64,000 bases of DNA from Kofleriaceae bacterium (GTDB lineage: Bacteria; Myxococcota_A; Polyangia; Haliangiales; Haliangiaceae). The notes under the pieces were generated by a model. It did not search any database. It saw nothing but the letters and a program-made list of their open reading frames with translations, and was not told the origin of the DNA. This document shows, one piece after another, positions 47,808 through 57,325 of this stretch. Position 1 is the stretch's first letter, and each line of letters starts with the position of its first letter. The stretch covers positions 1-64,000 of the forward strand of contig JANXOP010000119.1 of the NCBI GenBank assembly GCA_025357755.1, in the 5' to 3' direction. Made by a program: the position numbers and the translations under genes.

Positions 47808-48742
47808 CGCGTCGAGACCGTCGCCATCGTGGACGCGAGCGCTGCCGTCGCTTTCGACCAGGCGTCGTCCCCGGCGTAGAGCTGCGAGCGGAGGTACGCC
47901 CACACGAGAGCGCGCAATGCGGCGACGCGCTCGGGGTTCTCGTCGCTGGTCTCGTTCGCGTCGTAGCCGGAGATGCCGCCGAATAGGTGGCCCGCACCGG
48001 CGAACATCAGCAGCGTCTTGTTGCCGCCGGGGCTGTGCGTATACGCGTCCGAGCGATAGCTCGCGCGCGTGGAGAACATCGCGTTGACGTCCTGGTCGCC
48101 GGCGATCACGAGTGTGGGGCTCGTCATGGCGGAGTAATCGATCGCCGCGAGCGCCGGATACATCTCGAGGATCTTGCCGGAGTGCTCGTCCGCCACGCCA
48201 GCTGCCCCGATCACGACACCGGCCTTGATGCGCGGATCGGGCTCGCTCGCCGCGCCGATCCGCATGCCGAGGAGCTGCGCGACGGTGCTGCCACCGAGCG
48301 AGTGGCCGACCGCGCCGATGCGATCTCGATCGAGCTTGCGCGCTGCGAGCCCGGGGACGCCCGCCTCGATCTCGGCGAGATGATCGAGGATGTAGGTCAG
48401 ATCGTTCGCGCGGGACGCGACAAACAACGGCCCCTCGGCGTGCGCATCGCGCAGGGCGTACTCGTTTGCATCGAGGTGCGTCGGTTGGATCACCGCGAAG
48501 CCATGCGCGGCCCAGAACGACGCCACGGGCCCATAGCCGTGGTAGGACGCGAGGAAGTTGCTGCGTCCGTGCCCGTGCGAAAGCAGGAGGATCGGCAGTT
48601 CGGTCCCCACGGCGGGCAGCGAGACCTTGAGCTCCAAGGGAACGACTCGGCCGGGGACGCGCAGGACGAGCGGGCTGTACGTGATGACGGGGATCGCGGC
48701 GTTGACCGGCAGACCGCTGGATTCGGTGAAGGGCGCACTCAT
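47804..48742 (-). CDS. Chlorophyllase/PAF-acetylhydrolase-like alpha/beta hydrolase
   Basis: LPILLLSHGHGRSNFLASYHGYG; RIGAVGHSLGGSTVAQLLG; GAGHLFGG. Confidence 0.85.
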   Translation of the reverse strand: MSAPFTESSGLPVNAAIPVITYSPLVLRVPGRVVPLELKVSLPAVGTELPILLLSHGHGRSNFLASYHGYGPVASFWAAHGFAVIQPTHLDANEYALRDAHAEGPLFVASRANDLTYILDHLAEIEAGVPGLAARKLDRDRIGAVGHSLGGSTVAQLLGMRIGAASEPDPRIKAGVVIGAAGVADEHSGKILEMYPALAAIDYSAMTSPTLVIAGDQDVNAMFSTRASYRSDAYTHSPGGNKTLLMFAGAGHLFGGISGYDANETSDENPERVAALRALVWAYLRSQLYAGDDAWSKATAALASTMATVSTR

Positions 48743-48761
48743 CGTGAGACTCCTGGTTTAA

Positions 48762-48778
48762 ACGGAACGCTGTTCCGT
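48762..48778. promoter_or_regulatory. Palindromic operator-like site 1
   Basis: ACGGAAC-GCT-GTTCCGT, perfect 7-bp arms. Confidence 0.75.
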
Positions 48779-48784
48779 TACCAT

Positions 48785-48801
48785 ACGGAACAGTGTTCCA
48801 T
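48785..48801. promoter_or_regulatory. Palindromic operator-like site 2
   Basis: ACGGAAC-AGT-GTTCCAT, near-perfect arms, centre 23 bp from site 1. Confidence 0.72.
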
Positions 48802-48875
48802 TTGGCAAGGCGATGTTTCCGCGCCGGGTCGGCTCGCGTGCAAATATCGCGTCGCGCCCGCGCCAACGTCGTACA

Positions 48876-49766
48876 ATGGCGGCGATGGGGCGCAGCTGGC
48901 TAAGCGTGCTGTTTGCGGTCGGGTGCTATCACCCGACGCTCCAGCTCGACGTGCCGTGCACGACCGAGGGTGAATGCCCGACCGGTCAAACCTGCGTGAG
49001 TGATCGCTGCGTCGCGAACGGCACGCAGACCGATGGTGCCGTGCAGCTCGATGCACCGGAGCTCCTCCACCTCGACGCCGCGATCGATGCGCCGAGCGAC
49101 GGCGCACCGCCATCGCCCGTGATCGCCTTCAAGAGCGAGAAGGATGTCGAGGTCCCGGCCGCCGCACCCGTGGGCGCGGTCTCGATCCCGCATCCCGGGT
49201 GTCCGACCGGTGGCGTGATGCTCGCCGTGATCGCCTTTGGTCAGTCAGGCGCAGCCGCCCAGCCCGTGATCTTCGCGCCGAACGGCTGGGCGCTCGTGCG
49301 CCGCCTCGATCACGCGCTGGATGCGACCCTCGCCGTCTATCTCCACGTCGCCGCGGGGATCGAGCCAGCCCAGCACACGTGGTCGTTCACGACGACGATC
49401 GAGGGCGTGTCGTGGATCGCGTGCTACGCGAACGTCGATACGGCGAACCCGATCGTCGACGAAAATGGCGCGGTCAACGCGGGCGCCGGTCCCGCGTATC
49501 CGTTCCCGAGCGTGAGCCCCGACGTGCCGAACACGATGCTCGTCGGCATCGTCGTCGGCCATGGTCCCGGGGCGCCGGTCACGAGCTGGACCGCACCTGC
49601 CGGCGCGGTCGAGCGTCTCGATGTTCAGAATACGACCACGCGCTCGGGCACGATGGCCGAGCGGCTCGATCTTTCGACCGGCGCGACCGCGATGCTGAAC
49701 GAGACCGCATCGCAAGCGCAGGACTACGCGATCCTCGAAGTGCTCGCGCTGCGCCCGAAGCTCTAA
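48876..49766 (+). CDS. Lipoprotein-like hypothetical protein with Cys-rich TxxECPxGQxCVxxxC N-terminus
   Basis: VLFAVGCYHPTLQLDVPCTTEGECPTGQTCVSDRCVANG; DAPELLHLDAAIDAPSDGAP linker. Alternative start at 48813. Confidence 0.65.
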   Translation: MAAMGRSWLSVLFAVGCYHPTLQLDVPCTTEGECPTGQTCVSDRCVANGTQTDGAVQLDAPELLHLDAAIDAPSDGAPPSPVIAFKSEKDVEVPAAAPVGAVSIPHPGCPTGGVMLAVIAFGQSGAAAQPVIFAPNGWALVRRLDHALDATLAVYLHVAAGIEPAQHTWSFTTTIEGVSWIACYANVDTANPIVDENGAVNAGAGPAYPFPSVSPDVPNTMLVGIVVGHGPGAPVTSWTAPAGAVERLDVQNTTTRSGTMAERLDLSTGATAMLNETASQAQDYAILEVLALRPKL

Positions 49767-50824
49767 TCGCGCAGCAGCTTCGGTTTGCCGCCGGAGCCGC
49801 CGTTCTCGACCGGCTTGTGCAGCACGACCGTGCGCCCGGCTTCCCTCCCGGCGTGATGTGCACCACCGACGCGCATGGTGCGGCGACGCGTGACGATCCG
49901 CGGATTGCGACGGCGATAGAATTCTTCGAGCCGCTTGTCGCCGGCCCACACGAGGCCGACTCCTCGCAACTCGACGCGCTCGGCGAGCAGCTTGTCGCGG
50001 AAGCCTCGGATCACGCCGGTCTGATACGAGATCCGATCGCGACCGCTGCGCACGCGCGCGTCGTTGCGGTTCGCTTGCCATAACCGCTCTGCGGTCGCGA
50101 GCAAGAACGCATGGACGTGGCTCGCCATCTCGACGTTCGCGAGCGTGCCCGTGATCTCGTAGACCCGACCGTGCGTCGCGGTCTTCGGCAGATACACGGG
50201 AATCGAGAGCACTTCGACGAAGAACAACTCCGAGAGCAGGCCCACGACCTCGGCCTCGATGGTGTTCGATCGCCGGCGCGGCTCTCCGAGGTGGCGGACC
50301 TCGAACTCGTGCGTGATCGGCAGCTGCTCGATGTTGTGGCGGAGCATCAGCTCGTGCGCCTTCTTCATCGCCGCTTCGGCCTCGTGCTGATTCGAGCTGC
50401 CGGCAAGCGCGAGTAGCTTGCGAATCCGATCGAGCGACTTCGCACCCGGATCATCCTGCCGCGGCACCGGCGCACCGTTCGCGCGCGCATCGATCCCGCG
50501 AGCCGCGCAGACCTTGCGAAAGGTCTCGCCATGCGCGGTCTCGTCGCGCACCTGCATCACCTCGTCGACGAATTGGTGCGCCATCTCGTGCTCGAGCACC
50601 GCCATCACGTCGGGCCACGGCCGCTCGAGCACCATGGCGCGTTGTAGCTCCAGCCGGCGCGTGGTGCGCACCCACTGGCCGAGCTGGTGCGTCGCCTCCG
50701 AGAGCACGAGCACCGGCTTTTGGAGCTGATCGCGAAAGTGCGTCCAGTTGATGCGATCGAAACAGCGAGCGAGCTCGCGCATGAGCTCCGCTTCGAGCTC
50801 GGTGGTCAGTTGGTCCGGATCCAC
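49763..50824 (-). CDS. SprT-like zinc metalloprotease-type + DUF2786 protein
   Basis: VLEHEMAHQFVDEVM (HExxH-like); RIRKLLALAGSSNQHEAEAAMKKAHELMLRHNIE (DUF2786). Confidence 0.78.
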   Translation of the reverse strand: MDPDQLTTELEAELMRELARCFDRINWTHFRDQLQKPVLVLSEATHQLGQWVRTTRRLELQRAMVLERPWPDVMAVLEHEMAHQFVDEVMQVRDETAHGETFRKVCAARGIDARANGAPVPRQDDPGAKSLDRIRKLLALAGSSNQHEAEAAMKKAHELMLRHNIEQLPITHEFEVRHLGEPRRRSNTIEAEVVGLLSELFFVEVLSIPVYLPKTATHGRVYEITGTLANVEMASHVHAFLLATAERLWQANRNDARVRSGRDRISYQTGVIRGFRDKLLAERVELRGVGLVWAGDKRLEEFYRRRNPRIVTRRRTMRVGGAHHAGREAGRTVVLHKPVENGGSGGKPKLLRD

Positions 50825-50920
50825 TCGCCGAGTCTGCCCGATCCGCTACGCTGCGGCCATGGCTACGCTCCGCGAGTACCGCCGATCCCTTGTCACGGCC
50901 GGGTGCGTGGCCCCGAAGAA

Positions 50921-51922
50921 GTGAGCGACCTCGAGACAGCCGTTCGCGCCGCGTGGGATCGCGAGGCGATCGCGGTCTACGCCGATCACCTGCAAGCGAT
51001 CGGCGATCCACGCGGCGAGCTCGTCGCGATCGATCTGCGGATCGACGAGGTCGGTGCGAGCGCCGAAATCCTCGAGCGCCGCGTCGAACTGATCGAACAG
51101 TGGGTTGGCGACGGCCTACCCGGCAGCGTGCGCTACGGCTTCGTCGCTGCCGACGCGACCGGCGCGGGTCCCGAGGGCCAGCTCGCGCGCGTGCTGCGTG
51201 GCCCCGGACGCGCGTTCGTGCGCTCGGTCGCCCTCGCCGGGACCACCGACGAGAACCGCGCCGCGCTCGAGCTCCTCGCCGCCGAGGAGCGTCCGTGGCT
51301 GACCGAGCTCGTGATCCGGCAGTGGAACGAATCGATCGCGCTCACGCTCGGGAACGAGGAGACCAAGAAGTTGTTCGCGCGCCTGCCGGCGCTCACCACC
51401 CTCGAGCTCGAGGGCCGGCGGATCCTCGGCAACGTGGCCCACCCGCGGGTCCGCGCTCTGAAGATCACGGGCTACGACGCGCTCGCGTCGCTCGCCGATC
51501 CGATCAGGGTCTGGCCCGAGCTCGCTTCGATCGATTTCGCATTTCACTGTCAGTTCGCGAGCCAGCACACCGATCCACCGATCGACTTCATCAGCCGGCT
51601 GTTCGCGAGCGTGCCCGCGCTCGTCGAGCTCGATCTCTCTCGCAACGAGCCCGGACACGTCGCACCGCGCGCCCTCGGCGGCGCGATCCTGATCTCGGCC
51701 TTCGCGATGAAGCTCGCGCACCATCCGCGGCTCGCGGTGCTCCACCTGCCCTCGCTCAAGAGCGAAGCCGCCGTCGCGACGATCGAGCGCCTGCTCGCAT
51801 CGTTACCGGCCCTGCGCGAGGTCACCGTGTGGGGACCGTCGCATCGCATGCCTTCGAGCAGGGTCGCCGTGCGCGAGCTCGTCGAGCCGCCCGCGGCGAC
51901 CGGCCCGCTGCGCCTCGGTTAG
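50921..51922 (+). CDS. TIGR02996-type leucine-rich-repeat-like protein
   Basis: GTG start; AVRAAWDREAIAVYADHLQAIGDPRGELVAIDLRI (TIGR02996 signature); LVELDLSRNEPGHVAPRALGGA. Confidence 0.68.
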   Translation: MSDLETAVRAAWDREAIAVYADHLQAIGDPRGELVAIDLRIDEVGASAEILERRVELIEQWVGDGLPGSVRYGFVAADATGAGPEGQLARVLRGPGRAFVRSVALAGTTDENRAALELLAAEERPWLTELVIRQWNESIALTLGNEETKKLFARLPALTTLELEGRRILGNVAHPRVRALKITGYDALASLADPIRVWPELASIDFAFHCQFASQHTDPPIDFISRLFASVPALVELDLSRNEPGHVAPRALGGAILISAFAMKLAHHPRLAVLHLPSLKSEAAVATIERLLASLPALREVTVWGPSHRMPSSRVAVRELVEPPAATGPLRLG

Positions 51923-52857
51923 GCCGCGCGAAGCTCCTGGGCGACCGCATCGAGGTGCGTGAAGGCATCGAGCGCGGCGTCGCTCTTCGCGCGCCGGCCC
52001 GGCATCCAGTCCTTGCCGAACAGCGTGTACAGCGCCGCACGCGGACCGACTTCGACGAAGCATGGATCCGAGACGCTCGCGGCTACCGCCTCGACGCTGG
52101 CTCGCCACCGCACCGGATGATCGACGTGGCGCACGAGGTACTGACGGATCAGCTCCGGCGGTGGTTGCTCGACGACGTAGCCGCGGACGTTCGGGACGTA
52201 GCGACCGGGCACCGCGAACGGTACGCTCGCCACGACCTCTGCAAAGCGTGCCGCGGTCTCGCCGTAGCACGGCGCGTGCATCGGGGTCTTCGAATCGATG
52301 ATCGTCGCATCGAGGTAGGGACCTTCCCGCTCGAGCTCGAAGAGCACGGCATCGATGGCCGCGCGGTCGCCACTGAGCAAGGTGTGATAGGGCGAGTTGT
52401 ACGCTCCGACACCGACGAGCTGACCGTTGCCGAGCTTGGCGATCGCCGCCTCGATCCGGCGCGCCTCGATCGGAAACACCGAGACCATCACGCCGGCGCG
52501 GCCGCGGTCGCACAAGCTGCCGCGCGCATCGACGAGGCGGAGCGCATCGTCGAACGTCAGCGCTCCCGCGTGGACGAGGTGATTGAATTCGCCGAGCGAG
52601 TGACCGAGCGAGTGATGGAACACGATCCCGCGCTGGGCGAGCAGCACCAGGTGCAGGTGGTTCGCGAGGAACACACCGACCTGGACATCGCGGCTCGTCG
52701 CGAACGGGTCCTTGCTGCGGTAGTGATTGATGAGGTCACGCCCCAGGGTCTCCGACGCCGCCGCCAGCAGGTCGGTGCAGATCGGCAGCCGTTCGAACTT
52801 GGAGAGCATGTCGGGATACCGAGAGCTCTGACCGGGAAACATGGCGATCAAGGTCAT
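51919..52857 (-). CDS. Stand-alone acyltransferase (FabD/trans-AT-like malonyl transferase)
   Basis: IAMFPGQSSRYPDML; LGHSLGEFNHLVHAGALTFDDALRLVDARG; CFVEVGPRAALYTLF. Confidence 0.82.
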   Translation of the reverse strand: MTLIAMFPGQSSRYPDMLSKFERLPICTDLLAAASETLGRDLINHYRSKDPFATSRDVQVGVFLANHLHLVLLAQRGIVFHHSLGHSLGEFNHLVHAGALTFDDALRLVDARGSLCDRGRAGVMVSVFPIEARRIEAAIAKLGNGQLVGVGAYNSPYHTLLSGDRAAIDAVLFELEREGPYLDATIIDSKTPMHAPCYGETAARFAEVVASVPFAVPGRYVPNVRGYVVEQPPPELIRQYLVRHVDHPVRWRASVEAVAASVSDPCFVEVGPRAALYTLFGKDWMPGRRAKSDAALDAFTHLDAVAQELRAA

Positions 52858-52922
52858 AGCGAGGAGGTAGACGGGGATACCCGACGTTTGTGACCGACTA
52901 TTTTTGGTAAGGTTACGAACAC

Positions 52923-55622
52923 GTGGACGATCTGAGTACGCTGGGGTCGCTGGGACCCGCGCTTCGCACGATCGCTTCGACGCCGGGCGACGTGCTGGTG
53001 CGTGGCATCGTGATCGACGAGCAGTACGAGATCGAGCGCGTGCTCGGGAGTGGCACCATGGGCCTGGTCTACCTGGCTCGCGATCGCCGGCTCGAGCGCA
53101 GCATCGCGATCAAGGTGACCAAGGAGAGCTCGCCCAAGGCGCTCGCCTATGCGTCGCGCGAGGCGGTCACGCTCGCGCGGATCTCGCATCCGAACGTGGT
53201 CGGCATCTATCAGGTCGGCGAGATCGGCGGCCGGATCTACGTCGCGATGGAGTACGTCGCCGGGACCAACGCCCGCGAGTGGGCGACGACGCCGCGCAGC
53301 GTCCACGACGTGCTCGCGCTGTACCTCGCGGTCGGAGAGGGCCTCGCAGCGGCGCACGCGGCCGGCATCGTCCATCGCGACTTCAAGCCCGATAACATCT
53401 TGGTCGGTACCGATGGTCGCGCGCGTGTGGCCGACTTCGGGCTCGCCCACGGCGAACGAGGGCCCGATGATCCGGCGACCGTCGGCACGCCCGCGTACAT
53501 GCCCCCGGAGCAGCACCGCGGCGAGACCGTCGACGCGCGCGGTGATCAGTTCGCGTTCTGCGCATCGCTGTGGGAAGCGCTCAGCGGGCAGCGGCCATTT
53601 CGCGGTGAGTCCCTCGAGGCGCTGCGCGACGCGATCTCGAAGGGCGAGCTCCCACGTGCCGACGCGAGGCGGATGCCGCGTCATGTCGAGGCCGCCCTGC
53701 GTCGCGGGCTCGCCGCCGATCGCGCGATGCGCTGGCCCTCCCTCCTCGCGCTGCTCGCGGAGCTCCGGCGTGATCCGGCGCGGCGCAAGCGACAAGCCCT
53801 GATCGCGGTGCCGGCATGTGCGGTGATCCTCGTCGGTGGTTTCGCGCTACGCGCGGAGCGACCGATCGATACGTGTGGTGACGGCGCGACCCGCATCGCG
53901 CGAGCCTGGAACCCGCTCCGCGCGGAACAGCTCCAGCGGGTGCTCGCACCGACCACCAGCTGGGACCAGGCGGCCGTGCGATCCGGGCTCGAGCGCACGA
54001 CCGCGTGGTCGACGCGCTGGGCCGCCTCCTACGCGGATGTCTGCCATGCAGGCTGGTCGACCTCGATGCATGATCGCGGCATGTCGTGCTTGTCGCGCGC
54101 GGAGCACGGCCTCACGGCGACCCTCGCGGCCCTCGGACCGAAAGTGATCAGCAAGCTCGACAAGGCGCTCGGCGAGCTGCCGCGCCCGGAGGCCTGCGCC
54201 GATCCGAGCTACGTCGCAGCGGATACGCCACCACCGCAACATCCGGCGCTCGCGCTCGCGATGTCGACCTTCGATGCCGAGCTGCAATTTCACAATGCGC
54301 TCGAGGTAACCGGGCAGCTCGCACGTGCACAGAGCGTGCTGCACGACCTCGAGCAACGGACAGTCCTCGATCCTGGATCACGCGCGAAGCTCGATCTCGC
54401 GCGCGGCCTCATGATGTGGATGTTCGACGATCCCGCGACCGCCGACACGCTCGAGCAGGCGTACTTCGAGGCGCGGGCCGCGGGCGCGCGTGCGACCGCG
54501 AGCCGCGCCGCCGTGCACCTCTCGATGGAATTGCTCGATCGTTCGAAGCTCGAACCAGCCGCGCTCTGGGCGCAGCTCTCGATCACCGAAGGCGCGGAGC
54601 TCGGCAATCCCGAGGTCACCGTCCCGACGCTGATCGCGCAGGCCTCGGTCGATATCGCGACGAACAAACCAGAGCACGCGATCACGCTGATGACTCGCGC
54701 GCTCGCGATGCTGCCCGACCACGGCAGCAAGCTCTGGGCGGATGCCCTGATGAATCGTGCCGATGCCTACAACCACCGCGGCGACTTCACGCTCGCGCTC
54801 GCCGATGCCGAGCAGGTCCGCGCGATCTACGCGAAGCTCAGTGATGCGAACGTCGCGTACGCTGCGATCGAGATCACGCGCACGAACATCCTGCTCCACG
54901 CGGGCCAGATCGACGAGGCGCTGCTCGCGGCGCGTCATGCGGTCGAGATGGCCGAGAAGCTCGTCGCCGATGACAACACGATCGTCGGAGCGGCGAAGGG
55001 TGCGCTCGGTACGGCGCTCGAGTACGCCCATCATTACGACGAGGCGCTCGTCATGCTGCACGCCTCGCTCGCCGTCGATCTCTCTCAGGGACCTCGGAGC
55101 TACAACGTCGCGAGCGATCACAACAACATCTGCGACCTCCTCGTGCGCATGCGCCGCTTCGCGGACGCGATCGCGGAGTGCGAGCTCGCGATCGGCCTGT
55201 GGCCCGACAGCACCGGGCCGGACTCGGCCGAGCTTGCCGAATCGCACGTCAACCTCGGTAATGCCCAGCTCGAGCAGCGAGCCTACTCCGCCGCCCTCAC
55301 CGCCTTCGATCGCGCCGTCGCGATCCTGTCCGTGCGACCCGACGATGCGCGGGTCGTCGGCGCCCTGGTGCTCCGCGCCGAGGGCCACCGTGCGCTCGAG
55401 CAGTTCGGCGAGGTACGCAAGGATCTCGCTCGAGCGGCGCCGCTCGTCGCGAAACCGGGCCCGAAGGACTGGCCGTTTCGCTATGCTCTCGAGCTCGGCT
55501 ATCTGGAATGGCACGATGGCCATCCCGACCGCGCCCGCGAGCTCGCGATCACCGCGCGCGATGGCTTTGCCACCCTCCACGATCCCCTCGAAGCCGAGGC
55601 GTCCCGGCTCGCCAGCCGATGA
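52923..55622 (+). CDS. Serine/threonine protein kinase with TM and C-terminal TPR repeats
   Basis: GSGTMGLVYLARDRRLERSIAIKV, IVHRDFKPDNILV, VADFGLAHG, GTPAYMPPEQ; TM IAVPACAVILVGGFAL; TPR-like C-term. Confidence 0.93.
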   Translation: MDDLSTLGSLGPALRTIASTPGDVLVRGIVIDEQYEIERVLGSGTMGLVYLARDRRLERSIAIKVTKESSPKALAYASREAVTLARISHPNVVGIYQVGEIGGRIYVAMEYVAGTNAREWATTPRSVHDVLALYLAVGEGLAAAHAAGIVHRDFKPDNILVGTDGRARVADFGLAHGERGPDDPATVGTPAYMPPEQHRGETVDARGDQFAFCASLWEALSGQRPFRGESLEALRDAISKGELPRADARRMPRHVEAALRRGLAADRAMRWPSLLALLAELRRDPARRKRQALIAVPACAVILVGGFALRAERPIDTCGDGATRIARAWNPLRAEQLQRVLAPTTSWDQAAVRSGLERTTAWSTRWAASYADVCHAGWSTSMHDRGMSCLSRAEHGLTATLAALGPKVISKLDKALGELPRPEACADPSYVAADTPPPQHPALALAMSTFDAELQFHNALEVTGQLARAQSVLHDLEQRTVLDPGSRAKLDLARGLMMWMFDDPATADTLEQAYFEARAAGARATASRAAVHLSMELLDRSKLEPAALWAQLSITEGAELGNPEVTVPTLIAQASVDIATNKPEHAITLMTRALAMLPDHGSKLWADALMNRADAYNHRGDFTLALADAEQVRAIYAKLSDANVAYAAIEITRTNILLHAGQIDEALLAARHAVEMAEKLVADDNTIVGAAKGALGTALEYAHHYDEALVMLHASLAVDLSQGPRSYNVASDHNNICDLLVRMRRFADAIAECELAIGLWPDSTGPDSAELAESHVNLGNAQLEQRAYSAALTAFDRAVAILSVRPDDARVVGALVLRAEGHRALEQFGEVRKDLARAAPLVAKPGPKDWPFRYALELGYLEWHDGHPDRARELAITARDGFATLHDPLEAEASRLASR

Positions 55623-56188
55623 GTGATTCCCTCGAGACCGAGCTTCGCCAGGCCTGCACCGTCGCTGCCTGGGAGAGTGCCGCGACGATCGCGATCCGCG
55701 GCTACGGCCCCGAGCTCGTCACGTTCCTCAACGCCCTGCTCCGCGATCCGGGCCAGGCCGACGAGGTGTTCTCGATCGTGTGCGAGCAATTATGGACCGG
55801 CATCCAGAAGTTCGGCTGGCACTCGAGCTTCCGGACCTGGGCCTATGCGATCGCGCGCAACGCCTGCTTCTCGCACGCACGGGGGGTGAAGCGCCGGGGC
55901 TCGACCACCGCTTCGGTCAGCGCCCTGGTCCAGCAGGTCCGGACCGAGACCGCGGTGTTCCTGCGCACCGAGACCAAGGATCGGCTCGCTGACATTCGAG
56001 CCGCGCTCGAACCGGATGATCAGGCGCTGCTGATCCTGCGCGTCGATCGCCAGCTCCCATGGCGCGATATCGCGCAGGTCTTCGAGGACGAAGGCGCCTC
56101 GAGCGAGGCCCTCGAAAAACGCGCCGTGGCGCTCCGCAAGCGCTTCAATCGCTTGAAGGACGACCTGCGCGAGCAGCTCAAGCGCTAG
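55619..56188 (+). CDS. RNA polymerase sigma factor, sigma-70/ECF-like, coupled to the kinase
   Basis: ATGA overlap; LRDPGQADEVFSIVCEQLWTGIQKFGWHSSFRTWAYAIARNACFSHARGVKRR; DDQALLILRVDRQLPWRDIAQVF. Confidence 0.85.
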   Translation: MSDSLETELRQACTVAAWESAATIAIRGYGPELVTFLNALLRDPGQADEVFSIVCEQLWTGIQKFGWHSSFRTWAYAIARNACFSHARGVKRRGSTTASVSALVQQVRTETAVFLRTETKDRLADIRAALEPDDQALLILRVDRQLPWRDIAQVFEDEGASSEALEKRAVALRKRFNRLKDDLREQLKR

Positions 56189-56535
56189 ACGCGGCGACTG
56201 GCGAACAAGCCGAGGACCGAGAACGCGAGACCCGCGATCATGGCCGCGCCCATCGCGAGCCCACCCAGCGAACCGTGGATCATCAGGTCGAACGTACCGG
56301 TGCCGAACTTGTGCGCGACGTAGCCGAACGAGACGAGGCTCGCGATCGCGATCGCGCGCTCGCTCTCACCCTTCGCGAAGCCGAGGAAGGTCGGCGCCGC
56401 GAACGCGGCGATCACCAGCCACGAGGTCCAGCCCTCGGTGAAGTTGCGGAGGTCGAACAGCGACATGCCGAACGCCATCGGCAGAAAGCAGCCGACCAGA
56501 CCGACGAGACCACACAGGGCGATGATGCGCTTCAC
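56185..56535 (-). CDS. Small membrane protein
   Basis: 116 aa, four hydrophobic segments. Confidence 0.6.
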   Translation of the reverse strand: MKRIIALCGLVGLVGCFLPMAFGMSLFDLRNFTEGWTSWLVIAAFAAPTFLGFAKGESERAIAIASLVSFGYVAHKFGTGTFDLMIHGSLGGLAMGAAMIAGLAFSVLGLFASRRV

Positions 56536-56571
56536 GCACGATCGACCCGTGAGCTCGCGCGGGGTCGCAGC

Positions 56572-57250
56572 CTATTTCGCAGCTCGCTGTAATAGCTCGT
56601 GAATCTCGGAGATGAAACGTGGCCACAGCAGCTCGGCAGGTCGCGCCCCATGCCCTCGATCACGACCAGCGTGGCACCCGGAATCGCGTCGGCCCTCGCA
56701 CGCCCGCCATCGACGCTGACGAGGGGATCGACATCGCCGTGGATCACGAGGGTCGGAACATCGAGCTCGCGTACGGGTGCGATCGCCCGAGGCGAGCACC
56801 GCGACCGCTTGGCGCGCGGACCCGAGCGGCCCCGAGCGGACCCGAGCGGACCCGAGCGGACCCGAGCGGATCGAACGAACGATCGTAGGCGCGCCCCGTG
56901 CGCTCGGCGACCTGCGCCGGATCGGTCGGATACTGCGGCGAGCCAAGCACGCCGAACGCCTTCACGCTGTTGCGGCATGCCTCTTCGCGATTCGTGGGTG
57001 GCGCCATTGCGAAGATCTTCATGGTCTATCGGCGCGCTCGTCAGGTGGGTCGACTGGCCGACATTCGCGGTTGTCGCTGCGGATCACGCAGAGGCCGAGC
57101 TCCACGAGCCCGTCGCAGCAGCCATCGGGCCATGTGATCAGCTGCGCGCCGAGCCCCATGATCAGCAGCAGCGGTGGGTGCGATGGATCGCCGAGCCGCT
57201 CGTAGGCGATGTCGAGCTTCGAGGGGCCGACGCCGTGAGCGATCGCGATC
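56572..57250 (-). pseudogene. Degraded alpha/beta hydrolase: internal deletion, about 3 frameshifts and 10-bp repeat expansion
   Basis: Hydrolase pieces in different - frames: IAHGVGPSKLDIAYERLGDPSHPPLLLIMGLGAQLITWPDG...IRSDNRE; PPTNREEACRNSVKAFGVLGSPQYP...RAYDRSFDPLG; QAVAVLASGDRT; VRELDVPTLVIHGDVDPLVSVDGGRARADAIPGATLVVIEGMG; ELLWPRFISEIHELLQRAAK*. Confidence 0.85.
56816..56870. repeat. 10-bp tandem repeat CCCGAGCGGA, about 5.5 copies
   Basis: cccgagcggc cccgagcgga x4 at 56821-56870 plus leading gcgga. Confidence 0.95.
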
Positions 57251-57325
57251 GTCATGACGACCAGCCTGGTGGTCCATGCAGAGAAGCGGAAGGCAACCGC
57301 CGCACGAACGCCTTCGGCGCGCCGG

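Noticed and set aside
51919-52857. Polyketide biosynthetic gene cluster
   Set aside because: Only a single acyltransferase; no KS, ACP or other PKS domains in the window.
56816-56870. 10-bp repeat as an active phase-variation switch
   Set aside because: Changing copy number could restore only one frame break; at least two other indels and an internal deletion remain, so the gene is dead.
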